Assembly: GCA_022842785.1 (NCBI GenBank)
Contig: JALHOW010000001.1
Span: forward strand, 682,001-746,000
DNA length: 64,000 nucleotides
From: Hyphomicrobiaceae bacterium
GTDB taxonomy: Bacteria > Pseudomonadota > Alphaproteobacteria > Rhizobiales > Hyphomicrobiaceae
Direction: 5' to 3'
This document shows positions 44,778 through 54,460 of the stretch, in pieces; position 1 is the stretch's first letter, and each line of letters starts with the position of its first letter. The notes under the pieces were generated by a model. That model did not search any database. It saw only the letters and a program-made list of their open reading frames with translations, and was not told the origin of the DNA. The position numbers were made by a program, and so were the translations under genes.

Positions 44778-46034
44778 ATGCGCACGAAATTTGAGCAACT
44801 GATCTCGCGGTTCCGCAGGGCTGAAGAGGGCACGATTGCCATCACCTTCGGGCTGACGATATTCGTTGTGACGCTCATCACCGGTCTCGCCATCGACGCC
44901 GGGCGCGCCTATCACGCTTCGAGCAAGATGACGAGCGCGCTCGATGCAGCCGCCCTCGCCGCCGCGAAGAGCATGCGCCAGGCCGGACTTTCCGATGATG
45001 AAGTCCGGGACGTCGCCACGCGCTATTTCAACGTCAACATCCTCGGCACTGGCGGCAACTACGCGGTCATCGATAGCCTCGGTGTCACAATCGATCGCGA
45101 TACGAATTCCATCACGCTGCAGCTGGCGAGCCACGTGCCGACGGTCCTCGGCCGCCTGGCGGGCGTCGATCGCTTCACGGTTCCGGTCACGGCAACGGCG
45201 GTCTACGAGAGCAAGGATATCGAACTTGCCCTTCAGCTGGACGTGACGGGCTCCATGGCGGGACGTCGCCTCGCGGACCTCAAGGTCGCGGTCAACGAGC
45301 TTCTCGACATCATGCTGCCCGACGAGGGCACCACGAACAAAGTGCGTATCGGCCTCGCGCCGTTTTCCGCAGGCGTCAACGCCGGCACCTATGCCTCGGC
45401 CGTGAGCGATGGGCGTTCGCGAGATGGCTGCGTCTACGAGCGACGGAACCTCGCGGACCAGAGCAGTGACGCGGCGCCGACCGGTGCGCGGGCCTTTAAG
45501 GTTCGCGAGGATCTCGCCGGCCGCAGCATCCAGTCGTGCCCCAGCAATGCCGCGATCGTGCCGCTGAGCGAAAGCAAGGACGTTCTGCGCACGACGATCG
45601 AAGGCTACCGTGACGGTGGCACGACGGCTGGCCATCTCGGCACGGCCTGGGGCTGGTATATGGTTTCGCCCGAGTGGTCCGGCGTATGGCCGGCGGCCTC
45701 CGCGCCCGCGCACTACCGCGATGGCAAGACCATCAAGGCTGTGATCGTCATGACCGATGGAATCTACAACACGATCGCTGGCGTCAATGGCGGTGACAGC
45801 TCGGCCACGGCGCGCCAAGCCTCTACCATGGCCACCGATACGTGCACGGCCATGAAGGCCCAGGACGTGCGTGTGTATGCCATCGGTTTCCAGGCACCGT
45901 CTGCCGCGCTCGATACGCTTCGCAACTGCGCCGGCGCGGGTGGGAGCTTCTTCGATGCAGCCAACGGCAACGATCTCCGCAACGCTTTCCGCGCCATCGC
46001 GACCGAACTCAACAACCTGCGCCTCAGGTCCTGA
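44778..46034 (+). CDS. TadG-like pilus-associated protein with vWA domain
   Basis: A 418-residue protein. Residues ~15-42 (EEGTIAITFGLTIFVVTLITGLAIDAGR) are the TadE/TadG-like N-terminal membrane helix with the preceding basic stretch. Residues ~150-410 form a von Willebrand A domain with the MIDAS start DVTGSM (Asp155) and later VIVMTDG. TadG proteins sit in the Flp/Tad system, but no other tad gene is in the window. The vWA part suggests adhesion or assembly on the outside of the inner membrane. CtrA boxes upstream imply cell-cycle control. Confidence 0.87.
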   Translation: MRTKFEQLISRFRRAEEGTIAITFGLTIFVVTLITGLAIDAGRAYHASSKMTSALDAAALAAAKSMRQAGLSDDEVRDVATRYFNVNILGTGGNYAVIDSLGVTIDRDTNSITLQLASHVPTVLGRLAGVDRFTVPVTATAVYESKDIELALQLDVTGSMAGRRLADLKVAVNELLDIMLPDEGTTNKVRIGLAPFSAGVNAGTYASAVSDGRSRDGCVYERRNLADQSSDAAPTGARAFKVREDLAGRSIQSCPSNAAIVPLSESKDVLRTTIEGYRDGGTTAGHLGTAWGWYMVSPEWSGVWPAASAPAHYRDGKTIKAVIVMTDGIYNTIAGVNGGDSSATARQASTMATDTCTAMKAQDVRVYAIGFQAPSAALDTLRNCAGAGGSFFDAANGNDLRNAFRAIATELNNLRLRS

Positions 46035-46042
46035 GCGACACC

Positions 46043-46810
46043 TCAGGGATCGTCGAGAAGGCGCCGCAGGCGGACGGCCGCGAGAAACTCGCTCCTGCGG
46101 CTCTCTTGACGCCGCGCAGCTTCCGCATCCGCCCCCCACTGTGTGACCTGCCAGTCCTCGTCGACGTGGGCGGCTTTCCAGGCCTCGTCCGGCGTGAGGC
46201 GACCGGCCTCCGTCGCGAGCGTGAGCACGACCGAGCCGAGCAGTGTCGTCATCACGTGCGCTGACGCGAGTTGAAAGGACTTGAGCGGGGCCACGGCAGC
46301 TTCGATGGCGGCGCGCGATGCGGGCGTCTGGTCGACGGGCATCAGGCCCGTGCAGACGATGAAATCGGCGCCGAGGCTTTCGCGCGCCCAGTCGAGCACG
46401 GAATCCCATGCTGCAGATTGCGTCGCTACCAGCTCGGCCGGGCTCTCGGCGCGATAGCAAAGCAGATCGCTGCCGGCGTACTTCGCGATGTCCGCGCGCA
46501 CCTCGACTTCGCGCCCGTCCACCTGGTCGCGCACGCTGTTGGCGAGGCGCGTGAGCGGCATGCTCATGGGATCTATTTGTTCGCGCTGCGCCTCCCATTC
46601 CTCGGCGATGGCCGCGGCCATGCTCGACGTGGGGAGCACGAGGACGAGCTTGTTCGGGGTTCGAATGGGCCGGCCGTCGAGGTGCACGGCGTGGCCGCCA
46701 CCACGCGCTTCGACCGTCACGTGCGTATAGAAGCGCTTCGGCAACTGCCGCGCCTGTCCGCCGCGCGCGAGCGTCGCCGGGTCGCTCTTGCCGGTTCTGT
46801 CACCGCTCAT
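46043..46810 (-). CDS. ATP12-family F1-ATPase assembly chaperone
   Basis: A 255-residue ATP12 protein, found in alphaproteobacteria and mitochondria, where Atp12 helps place the alpha subunit in the F1 ring. Landmarks are RFYTHVTVEARGGGHAVHLDGRPIRTP, AEEWEAQREQIDPMSMPLTRLANS and DLLCYRAESPAEL. The start overlaps the phosphoglycolate-phosphatase-like gene by four bases (ATGA). It converges on the TadG-like gene. Confidence 0.93.
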   Translation of the reverse strand: MSGDRTGKSDPATLARGGQARQLPKRFYTHVTVEARGGGHAVHLDGRPIRTPNKLVLVLPTSSMAAAIAEEWEAQREQIDPMSMPLTRLANSVRDQVDGREVEVRADIAKYAGSDLLCYRAESPAELVATQSAAWDSVLDWARESLGADFIVCTGLMPVDQTPASRAAIEAAVAPLKSFQLASAHVMTTLLGSVVLTLATEAGRLTPDEAWKAAHVDEDWQVTQWGADAEAARRQESRRSEFLAAVRLRRLLDDP

Positions 46811-47490
46811 GTCGAAGCCTCACGCTGCTCGGCAAGGCGCTGTTCGATGGCGTCGAGGAGGAGCGCGCCTTGCCTGACGATTGCGTGTGCGCCGGCGCCG
46901 GTGAGCCGATCATCGGTGTGATAGCCCCAGGATACGCCGATGGCGCCGACGCCTGCGTTGAGCGCCATCTCCATGTCGTAGGTCGTGTCGCCGATCATGA
47001 TGGTCTGGTGCGGCGCTGCGCCGGTCTCGGCCATGGCTTGGAGGATCATGGAGGGATGGGGCTTGGAGGGATGGTCGTCGGCCGTCTGGATGGTGACGAA
47101 GTGTCCTTCCCAGGCCTCCTGCGCGAGGAGGCGAGCCACCCCGCGCTTCGATTTACCCGTGGCGATGCCGAGCAGCGTATCGCCGCGCTGAGCGAGGGCT
47201 GCAACAGTAGCTGCAATGCCTTCGTAGAGGGCCTCGGCATGGTCAGGCCGAGCCCTGACGCCGACGAAGCCGCTCTTGTAGGCATCGATGATCTGGTGAC
47301 GAACAGCCTCGCTCTCCGCGGGGGCGAGAACCGCGAGCGCCTGCGGCAAGGAGAGACCGACGATACCGAGCACCTCGGCTCGGCTCGGGGCCGGCAAGCC
47401 GATGGTGTCGAAGGCCAGGGACATGCTGCCGAATATGGCGTGCTGGCTGTCGATCAGCGTTCCGTCACAGTCGAAAATCACAAGTCGCAT
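46807..47490 (-). CDS. HAD-IA hydrolase, phosphoglycolate phosphatase-like
   Basis: A 227-residue HAD phosphatase. The nucleophile Asp lies in VIFDCDGTLIDSQ; motif II is GIATGKSKRG; KPHPSM carries the Lys; IGDTTYDMEM supplies the metal acids. The helical cap lies between. The true substrate could be phosphoglycolate or another phosphate ester. This gene and the ATP12 gene overlap (ATGA) and are frequently neighbours in alphaproteobacteria. Confidence 0.9.
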   Translation of the reverse strand: MRLVIFDCDGTLIDSQHAIFGSMSLAFDTIGLPAPSRAEVLGIVGLSLPQALAVLAPAESEAVRHQIIDAYKSGFVGVRARPDHAEALYEGIAATVAALAQRGDTLLGIATGKSKRGVARLLAQEAWEGHFVTIQTADDHPSKPHPSMILQAMAETGAAPHQTIMIGDTTYDMEMALNAGVGAIGVSWGYHTDDRLTGAGAHAIVRQGALLLDAIEQRLAEQREAST

Positions 47491-47763
47491 CGGGGTTCAG
47501 CAGGTTACGGCCCACTCAGAGGGCGGCTCGCGGAAGTTGCGCGGCGTCGCTATGAGATCGGACGCCATGTTGCCGTTTCCTAGCAGAGATGGAGGGCGGC
47601 TCCAAATCTGTGCCGCCAGGTAGGGTCGATACGCCCGGGCGACATATGTGCGATGTCCTCAGTGCGCGGGCGGCTGGTGCGGTCGCGTCGGCATCCTATG
47701 TAGTGCGGGATGCAGGCCACCGCCGTCAGGCTTTCCGTTCCCGTTCACCAAGGAGATTTGAAC

Positions 47764-48786
47764 ATGCCCGGGAAGAAGATCGGTTTCTTGTCCTTCGGAC
47801 ACTGGTCGCCATCCCCGCATTCGCAGACGCGGACCGCCTCCGATGCGCTTCTGCAGTCGATAGACTTGGCTGTTGCGGCCGAGGAGCTGGGTGCGGATGG
47901 GGCCTATTTCCGGGTGCACCATTTTGCCCGGCAACTTGCCTCGCCCTTTCCGCTTCTGGCCGCGGTTGGCGCGAGAACGAGCCGCATCGAGATCGGCACT
48001 GCGGTGATCGACATGCGCTACGAGAACCCGCTGTACATGGCGGAGGATGCGGGTGCAGCGGACCTCATTTCTCGCGGGCGTCTGCAGCTTGGCATCAGCC
48101 GTGGCTCGCCCGAGCAGGTCATCGATGGCTGGCGTCATTTCGGTTATGCGCCGCGCGAGGGGCAGGACGACGCCGAAATGGCGCGCCGGCACACGGAGTA
48201 CCTGCTCGAAGTGTTGCGCGGTGAGGGCTTCGCGAAACCCAACCCGCGTCCGATGTTTCCGAATCCGCCTGGCCTCCTGCGCCTCGAGCCGCATTCCGAT
48301 GGACTTCGCGAGCGCATCTGGTGGGGCGCTTCGACGAACGCGACGGCTGTCTGGGCTGCCGAAAAGGGCATGAACCTGCAGAGTTCCACGCTGAAGACGG
48401 ATGAGACTGGAGAGCCGTTTCATATCCAGCAGGCCGCGCAGATTCGCGCCTACCGTGAGGCATGGAAAGCAGCGGGCCATCAGCGCGAGCCCAGGGTCTC
48501 CGTCAGCCGCAGCATCTTCGCGCTCATGGATGACCGCGATCGTGCCTACTTCGGCGGTGATCAAGATAGTGACCATATCGGCTTCATCGATGAGAAGCGC
48601 GCGATTTTCGGGCGAAGCTATGCGGCCGAGCCCGACGTTCTCGTGCGGCAACTCCGCGAGGATGAGGCCATTGCTGAGGCCGATACGCTGCTCCTCACAG
48701 TGCCCAACCAGCTCGGTGTCGACTACAATGCTCACGTTATCGAAGCGATCTTGAATCATGTCGCGCCGGCGCTCAGCTGGCGTTAG
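47764..48786 (+). CDS. LLM-class flavin-dependent oxidoreductase
   Basis: A 340-residue luciferase-like monooxygenase family protein. KIGFLSFGHWSPS begins the barrel, AEELGADGAYFRVHHFARQLASPFPLLAAVGARTSRIEIGTAV holds typical flavin-site residues, and GRLQLGISRGSPEQV follows. The enzyme would use FMN (from a reductase) or a bound flavin to oxidise a small molecule. The ATG at 47764 follows AAGGAG; a longer frame to 47710 has no support. It converges on the OCD-like gene. Confidence 0.9.
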   Translation: MPGKKIGFLSFGHWSPSPHSQTRTASDALLQSIDLAVAAEELGADGAYFRVHHFARQLASPFPLLAAVGARTSRIEIGTAVIDMRYENPLYMAEDAGAADLISRGRLQLGISRGSPEQVIDGWRHFGYAPREGQDDAEMARRHTEYLLEVLRGEGFAKPNPRPMFPNPPGLLRLEPHSDGLRERIWWGASTNATAVWAAEKGMNLQSSTLKTDETGEPFHIQQAAQIRAYREAWKAAGHQREPRVSVSRSIFALMDDRDRAYFGGDQDSDHIGFIDEKRAIFGRSYAAEPDVLVRQLREDEAIAEADTLLLTVPNQLGVDYNAHVIEAILNHVAPALSWR

Positions 48787-48806
48787 TTCGAGGTAGTTGC
48801 GGAATG

Positions 48807-49787
48807 TCAGACCACCGAAGCACGTAGCGCGTGTCGGTAGACGAGGCCCGCCGCTGCAAGATCGGCGAGCGAATGCCCCCCGAAAACGAAGAGAGCTCGT
48901 TGCCCGGCCGAGGTCCGAAGTGGACTGCTGGCGCCGGTGAATGCGCTGAGGTCGGCATTGAAGGAGCCCGTGAAAGGCATCCTTCCTGAGCGAGCGAGTT
49001 GCTCGCTCTGCTGGATGCCGTCCGTTGCGACGATATCGAAGGTCTGGAGGCTCGACGGGAGCCAGGGCCGAGCCAGATCGACCGCGGTGACGAATGCGCC
49101 GGGCGAAAGCCAGCCAGCGTCGAGAAAGGGCGCGCTCGACGCATCGATGCCGACCGCGCTGACGACGACGTCGGCGCGCATTATCGCCGCGCGTGCATCG
49201 TCCATGACGTCAACGCGAAAACCAGCGCGCCGGGCTTCGTCGGCAAAGGCCGATGCCGTCGACCGTTGCCTGCTGTAGGCCAGCACATGATCCAGATGCG
49301 GGAGAACGCGTGCGAGCGCGGCGAGATGGCTTCGAGCTTGTGTGCCACAGCCGATGAACGCGATGGAGCGGCTGTCAGGGCGCGCCATGTGTTGCGCGGC
49401 AATCGCGGACATGGCGGCAGTCCTGGCCGCTGTGATGGGGGCCGCATCCATCGTCGCGAGGAGTGCGCCCGTCGAGCGACGGCTCAGCATCATGCTGGTG
49501 TGGATCGTGGTCGCGCCGCCCTGTGGTGCGACGGCGACCCATTTCACGGCGGCAAGATCGCTGCGCCGATCGGCAGCCACCATGGCCTGGAAGAAGTGGC
49601 CCGGACTGAAGTTCAAGGCAGCCTTAGGCAGGGCTTCAGCTTCACCGGTTGCCAATCCAGCAAATGCTTCGCGAATGGCATCGCGCAGCTCATCCAACGA
49701 ATCGCAGGCCTGCTCGACGAAGGCGCGAGGGATCAGGAGAGGGGCCATTTCGCCGTGAGATGGAGGTTCGCTTTTGGGTGCGTTCAA
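48807..49787 (-). CDS. Ornithine cyclodeaminase / mu-crystallin family protein
   Basis: A 326-residue NAD(P)-dependent enzyme. The Rossmann motif is IAFIGCGTQARSHL, with PKAALNFSPGHFFQAM and KWVAV in the catalytic domain and VVSAVGID later. Family members act as ornithine cyclodeaminase, alanine dehydrogenase or pyrroline-2-carboxylate/ketimine reductase; the latter two are the more common outcome for stand-alone genes. It lies 18 bp downstream of the DUF998 membrane protein on the same strand. Confidence 0.88.
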   Translation of the reverse strand: MNAPKSEPPSHGEMAPLLIPRAFVEQACDSLDELRDAIREAFAGLATGEAEALPKAALNFSPGHFFQAMVAADRRSDLAAVKWVAVAPQGGATTIHTSMMLSRRSTGALLATMDAAPITAARTAAMSAIAAQHMARPDSRSIAFIGCGTQARSHLAALARVLPHLDHVLAYSRQRSTASAFADEARRAGFRVDVMDDARAAIMRADVVVSAVGIDASSAPFLDAGWLSPGAFVTAVDLARPWLPSSLQTFDIVATDGIQQSEQLARSGRMPFTGSFNADLSAFTGASSPLRTSAGQRALFVFGGHSLADLAAAGLVYRHALRASVV

Positions 49788-49805
49788 GTCTTCGATCTTT
49801 CCTGA

Positions 49806-50432
49806 CTAGCACAGCCGGTTCAGTACAAGACCGAGCCACAGCCATCCCAACATGGCCGCAAAGTAAAAGGCGACGCCCGGTGCTACAACCATCGAAATGC
49901 CAGATGCGATCAGCACGGGCAGAGCAAGGCCGACGACAACTGACATCGTTCCCCAAAGAGGCGCTCCACTTTTGATGAAGATCACGGCGAATACGAAGCA
50001 GGAGATGATGAGGGAGCCGAACGCGATCATGAATGCGAGACTGTGGATCTGGGCATCGCGTGTCATCACCGGCTGCTGATCGGCGGGTGTGCCTAGTGGG
50101 AATCCCAAGCCCTCGGGCGCATCGAAGAAGCCGGCAAGGATGAGGCCGATGCCGTACCCCGCAATGAGGAGCGCCGCGAGGCCTCCGCTCAGCGCGCTAC
50201 TGGTTTGGATGAAGATGCCGGCTGCAGCCGCCAATGTAAGCAGGCCGCAAATGACAAAGACACTCTTCATGATCCAACCGCCCTCGCCGAGGCTCAGCAT
50301 GCTTATGGCGTGGCGACTGATGTCGAAGGCCGGCCGCCGGAAAATCTCGATGGTGGGGATGATGAAAAACAGGAGGCCGGCGAGGATGCCGGCATAAAGC
50401 AGAACGCAGGCCTGGCGTTGATCGATGCTCAT
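49806..50432 (-). CDS. DUF998 family membrane protein
   Basis: A 208-residue protein with six predicted membrane helices, beginning MSIDQRQACVLLYAGILAGLLFFI. DISRHAISMLSLGEGGWIMK is the characteristic DUF998 sequence (serine-rich, SLGE). Function is unknown; similarity to frataxin-like or cytochrome-type proteins is not seen. The start at 50432 places the hydrophobic segment near the N-terminus; the longer frame to 50603 adds a polar leader. Confidence 0.82.
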   Translation of the reverse strand: MSIDQRQACVLLYAGILAGLLFFIIPTIEIFRRPAFDISRHAISMLSLGEGGWIMKSVFVICGLLTLAAAAGIFIQTSSALSGGLAALLIAGYGIGLILAGFFDAPEGLGFPLGTPADQQPVMTRDAQIHSLAFMIAFGSLIISCFVFAVIFIKSGAPLWGTMSVVVGLALPVLIASGISMVVAPGVAFYFAAMLGWLWLGLVLNRLC

Positions 50433-50695
50433 CGAATTCTGGCTCCGGATAGCTGAGACAGACCTAGGACGATCTGCACGGCCTGCAGCCGACATTGGAG
50501 ATGCAAAATAGGATTGCCGGAGACGCCTGCGGCTGCCGCACGGGCGGATTAAATAGCACGATATCAATAAATTAGCAGCTACGAGAATGGATCTCTGGGT
50601 CACGAGCTAGAGGCGCGTGTATAAGGTGGCGCTCAAGGGGCCTGCGCATGAATCGCGCCCCGGGAAGGACCGCCAACGAGCGGCGAGGGAAAAGC

Positions 50696-52225
50696 ATGAA
50701 CCTGTCCTACACATTGCAGCGCGTGGCCGAATACCAACCGGGCCGGCCCGCGATCACCGAGGAAGGCCGCACACTTTGTTACGCCGGGCTGGAGGATCAG
50801 GTGGCGCGGATTGCGGGTGCGTTGCGCACGCGACACGGCCTCAAGACCGGCGACCGCATCGGCATCTGGATGGAGAACGGCCTCGAGTATCTCCCGATCA
50901 TGTTTGGCGCCTGGCGAGCCGGACTTGCGGCCGTACCCATCAATGCCAAGCTCCACGCGCGCGAGCTGCAGTGGATCCTCGATAACTCAGGTGCACGGCT
51001 CTGCATCGTGACACCCGACAAGGCGGCGCATCTTGCCGAGCTGCCGAGTGGCGCATCTCTGCCACCGATCATCGTCACGGGTTCGCCGGATCATGCAGCC
51101 CTCCTTGCGGGCGAGCCCCTGCGCGAGGCGCCGACGAGTGCCGAGGATGTGGCGTGGCTCTTCTACACGAGCGGCACGACGGGGCGGCCGAAGGGCGCGA
51201 CCCTGACACATCGAAATCTGCTTTTCTGCGCGCACGCCTATTGCACGGACATTGATTATATCGATCACCGCGACACCTGCTTTCATGCGGCGCCGCTGTC
51301 GCACGGCTCAGGGTGCTGGGCAGTCGCTTTCATCGCGCGCGGCGGGCACAATGTGATCATTCCAGGCTCGTTCGAGCCGGAGCGCATCCTGAAGGCCTTA
51401 TCGCTCTACCATAACGTCGCGATGTTCGCGGCGCCGACGATGGTCACGCGCCTCGTCACACATCCGCTCGCGGGCTCCACCGACACGGACAACCTCAAGA
51501 CGATCAGCTATGGCGGTGCGCCGATGTATGTCGCCGACATCAAGCGCGCCATGTCCGTCTTCGGGCCAAAATTCTATCAGGTCTTCGGTCAGGGCGAGTC
51601 GCCGATGACGATCTCGGGCCTGCCCAAATGGATGCACGAGGATAGCGATCATCCGCGCTACGAGGAGCGCCTCGGCTCGACGGGGATCGCGCGTACGGGG
51701 TGTGCCATCAAGGTCGTGGATGCGAGCGGTCGTGAGCTGCCACGCGGTGAGGTCGGCGAGATCGTCACGCGCAGCGATGCCGTCATGAAGGGTTACTGGG
51801 CGAACGAGGAGGCGAATGCGAAGTCACTGCGCGACGGCTGGCTCTGGACGGGCGATCTCGGCAGCATGGATGTCGAAGGTTTTCTCACGATCAAAGACCG
51901 CTCGAAGGATATGATCATATCGGGTGGATCGAACATCTACCCGCGCGAGATCGAAGAGGTGCTGCTCACGCATCCAGCCGTTCTCGAGACGGCCGTCGTT
52001 TCGCGGCCGCATGAGGAGTGGGGCGAGGAAGTGATCGCCTATGTGGTGCTCAGGCCGGAGGGGCGGGTCGGGGCCGACGAACTCGATCGGCTCTGCCTCG
52101 ACAATATCGCCCGCTACAAGCGCCCGCGGGGCTATCGCTTCGTCGCGGCCCTGCCGAAGAACAACTACGGCAAGATCCTCAAGACGGATCTGCGCATGCA
52201 GCTCGTCGGGGAGAGCCGCGATTAG
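50696..52225 (+). CDS. AMP-dependent acyl-CoA synthetase/ligase
   Basis: A 509-residue ANL-superfamily ligase that activates a carboxylic acid as an acyl adenylate and transfers it to CoA. The P-loop is FYTSGTTGRPKGATLTH; the adenylate motifs are YQVFGQGESPM and LWTGDLGSMD; the C-terminal GKILKTDLR has the catalytic Lys. SGGSNIYPREIEEVL is the hinge. Chain length or type of acid cannot be read. Start at 50696 follows GAGGGAAAAG. lnt begins 15 bp after it, so the two may share a transcript. Confidence 0.92.
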   Translation: MNLSYTLQRVAEYQPGRPAITEEGRTLCYAGLEDQVARIAGALRTRHGLKTGDRIGIWMENGLEYLPIMFGAWRAGLAAVPINAKLHARELQWILDNSGARLCIVTPDKAAHLAELPSGASLPPIIVTGSPDHAALLAGEPLREAPTSAEDVAWLFYTSGTTGRPKGATLTHRNLLFCAHAYCTDIDYIDHRDTCFHAAPLSHGSGCWAVAFIARGGHNVIIPGSFEPERILKALSLYHNVAMFAAPTMVTRLVTHPLAGSTDTDNLKTISYGGAPMYVADIKRAMSVFGPKFYQVFGQGESPMTISGLPKWMHEDSDHPRYEERLGSTGIARTGCAIKVVDASGRELPRGEVGEIVTRSDAVMKGYWANEEANAKSLRDGWLWTGDLGSMDVEGFLTIKDRSKDMIISGGSNIYPREIEEVLLTHPAVLETAVVSRPHEEWGEEVIAYVVLRPEGRVGADELDRLCLDNIARYKRPRGYRFVAALPKNNYGKILKTDLRMQLVGESRD

Positions 52226-52240
52226 GCGCAGGCATCCATA

Positions 52241-53866
52241 ATGGTCGAGGATTTGGTGGCCTGGGTGCGGGCGCGCGCCGGGTGGCAGCGCATGGTGCTG
52301 GCGTGTGCGGCCGGTGTGCTCTCCGTGCTCGCCATGGCACCGTTTCACATCTGGCCCGTGCTTCTGGCGACGCTGCCCGTACTCGTCTGGCAGATCGACG
52401 GCGCCATCACGCGCGCCTCCGCCGTTTCATGGCGCAAGACGCCGGCGCTGCAAGCGGCGCTCGTCGGATGGTGGTTCGCATTCGGCTATTTCTTTGCCGG
52501 CTTGTTCTGGATCGGCGAGGCCTTTCTCGTCGAAGCCGACAAATTCGCGATACTCATCCCGATCGCGGTGACGCTCATGCCGGCAGGGCTCGCGCTCTTT
52601 TGGGCGGGAGCTGCCGCGATGGCCTCACTGGTTTGGCAGCCGGGGCTGATGCGTGTTCTCGCGCTGGCACTCGCGCTCGGGGCGGCCGAATGGCTACGCG
52701 GGCACATATTCACGGGCTTTCCCTGGAATGTCATCGGCTACGCGCTGACGTATCCCGAGAGTTTCATGCAGTCGGCGGGTCTGATCGGCATCTACGGGCT
52801 CAGCATCGTCACTGTGCTGGTGCTCGCCGCGCCGCTGGTCGCCTGGGCCGATGGCCGGCCGTTGCGCGGCGCGGCTCTCATGCTCGGGACCATCGCCGTG
52901 CTCATGGCGTATGGCCACCGGCAGCTTGCCGTGCCTGAACCACCACAAGGAGAAGGCCCGCGCGTGCGCCTCGTCCAGCCGAGCGTGCTCCAGCGCGAGA
53001 AGTGGCAGGCCGAGCATCAGCGCCGCATTTTCGAGCTTCATCTCACGCTCACGGGCCGTAATGCCGCCGGTGCGGAAGACGGTGCAGCGGGTGTCGATCT
53101 CGTGATCTGGCCCGAGGCGGCCATGCCCTTTCTGCCGCTCGAATGGCCGCAGGCCCTCGAGCACATTGCAAAGGTTCTGCCGGCGGGCACGCATCTCATT
53201 TCCGGCGCGCTTCGTGCCGACCCGCCTGACCCGCAGCGGCCGGATGCCCAGCGCCGCGTCTACAACAGCCTGATTGCCTTTGGCGCGGGCGGGCAGCCGG
53301 TGGCGATCTATGACAAGATCCACCTCGTGCCATTTGGCGAGTATCTGCCGCTCAACACTTGGCTCGATGCGATCGGCCTGGAGCCGTTGACGCGCCGGCG
53401 TGGTGGCTTCACGAGCGGCGTGGTGCCGCGTCCGCTGATGGTCCTGCCGGGCTCCCCAGCCTTCTCGCCGCTCATTTGCTATGAGGCGATTTTTCCACGC
53501 GCCATCATTCAGGGCGGCACGCGCCCAGCGTACCTGCTGAATGTTACGAATGATGGCTGGTTCGGCAATACGACCGGCCCGCGCCAGCATCTACATCAGG
53601 CGCGCGTACGTGCCGTCGAGGAGGGGCTGCCGCTCCTGCGCGTGGCCAACAACGGCATTTCCGCGGTCATCGACGCGCGCGGCCGGGTCCTGCACCGGCT
53701 GGACCTCGATATGGTCGGCGTCATCGATGCGCGCGTGCCGCCGCCCGGCGCCGCGACGATCTACAGCCGATTCGGCGACCTCTGGTTCGCGCTGATGCTG
53801 CTCGCTGGCATGGCTGTCATACTCGCCACGCGCCTGTTCAAGGGACGTGCAACCGGTATTTCGTGA
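52241..53866 (+). CDS. lnt: Apolipoprotein N-acyltransferase Lnt
   Basis: A 541-residue inner-membrane enzyme that adds the third acyl chain to lipoproteins. Several membrane segments at the N-terminus are followed by a periplasmic nitrilase-like domain with the catalytic triad Glu292 (IWPEAAMPF), Lys359 (YDKIHLVPFGEYLP) and Cys413 (LICYEAIFPR). A final membrane helix closes the protein. The order and spacing of residues match E. coli Lnt (267/335/387). In many alphaproteobacteria lnt lies beside a CorC-type gene; here it follows an acyl-CoA synthetase. Confidence 0.96.
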   Translation: MVEDLVAWVRARAGWQRMVLACAAGVLSVLAMAPFHIWPVLLATLPVLVWQIDGAITRASAVSWRKTPALQAALVGWWFAFGYFFAGLFWIGEAFLVEADKFAILIPIAVTLMPAGLALFWAGAAAMASLVWQPGLMRVLALALALGAAEWLRGHIFTGFPWNVIGYALTYPESFMQSAGLIGIYGLSIVTVLVLAAPLVAWADGRPLRGAALMLGTIAVLMAYGHRQLAVPEPPQGEGPRVRLVQPSVLQREKWQAEHQRRIFELHLTLTGRNAAGAEDGAAGVDLVIWPEAAMPFLPLEWPQALEHIAKVLPAGTHLISGALRADPPDPQRPDAQRRVYNSLIAFGAGGQPVAIYDKIHLVPFGEYLPLNTWLDAIGLEPLTRRRGGFTSGVVPRPLMVLPGSPAFSPLICYEAIFPRAIIQGGTRPAYLLNVTNDGWFGNTTGPRQHLHQARVRAVEEGLPLLRVANNGISAVIDARGRVLHRLDLDMVGVIDARVPPPGAATIYSRFGDLWFALMLLAGMAVILATRLFKGRATGIS

Positions 53867-53983
53867 TCGGCGGAACGACGCTACAGTCGCCGGCGTAGGA
53901 TCGGGCTCACCGGTCAATAAACAACTGGGGCGCGCTTGCTCCCGATGGTGGTGGGAAATTCTCATTTGGTGGCGGAATTCGGC

Positions 53984-54460
53984 ATGGCTCGAGCCCTGAG
54001 GGGGAAAGTTGTGGCGCGCGCGTCCGCGGCGGCCCTCTCTGTTACATTCGTGCTGTTAATCGCGGCACCTTTGGCGGGCCAGGAAGCAGGCTGTACGCGC
54101 GAAGCGTTCGAATCCATCGTCGGCCAGTCCGCCGCCGCTCTGCGCGACCTCAGCAGCAAGAACCGGCCGCTCTTCCAGACCAAGCTGCGTGAACTCAAGG
54201 ACAAGCGCGGCTGGACCCACGATCAACTGCTGAAGCAAGGCGCGCCGATCGTACAGGACGAGCAGACGGACGCCTATGACAAGCAATCCGCCGCGCTGCT
54301 TTCCGACATCGAGCGCATGGGTGCCGAGGGATCGGCGGCGCCGACTCCCAACTGTGCCGCCCTGGCGCAATTGCGCGACCGCATGGTGTCGCTCGTCGAG
54401 GCCCAGCGCCAGAAATGGGCATACGTCATCGAGAAGGTCGATCGGGAGCTCGCGCGATGA
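53984..54460 (+). CDS. Small exported protein of unknown function
   Basis: A 158-residue protein. It has a signal peptide (VVARASAAALSVTFVLLIAAPLAGQEAG), then a mostly helical mature part: TREAFESIVGQSAAALRDLSSKNRPLFQTKLRELK, and a C-terminal helix with LVEAQRQKWAYVIEKVD. Two cysteines (TR-C and PN-C) could form a disulfide in the periplasm. I recognise no family. The stop overlaps the start of the MFS gene (ATGA), so the two are coupled. The ATG at 53984 follows GGAATTC. Confidence 0.72.
   Translation: MARALRGKVVARASAAALSVTFVLLIAAPLAGQEAGCTREAFESIVGQSAAALRDLSSKNRPLFQTKLRELKDKRGWTHDQLLKQGAPIVQDEQTDAYDKQSAALLSDIERMGAEGSAAPTPNCAALAQLRDRMVSLVEAQRQKWAYVIEKVDRELAR

Noticed and set aside
44748-46598. 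About 600-residue open frame antisense to the TadG-like gene and running into the ATP12 gene
   Set aside because: It conflicts with two well-supported genes and has no ribosome site or conserved motif.
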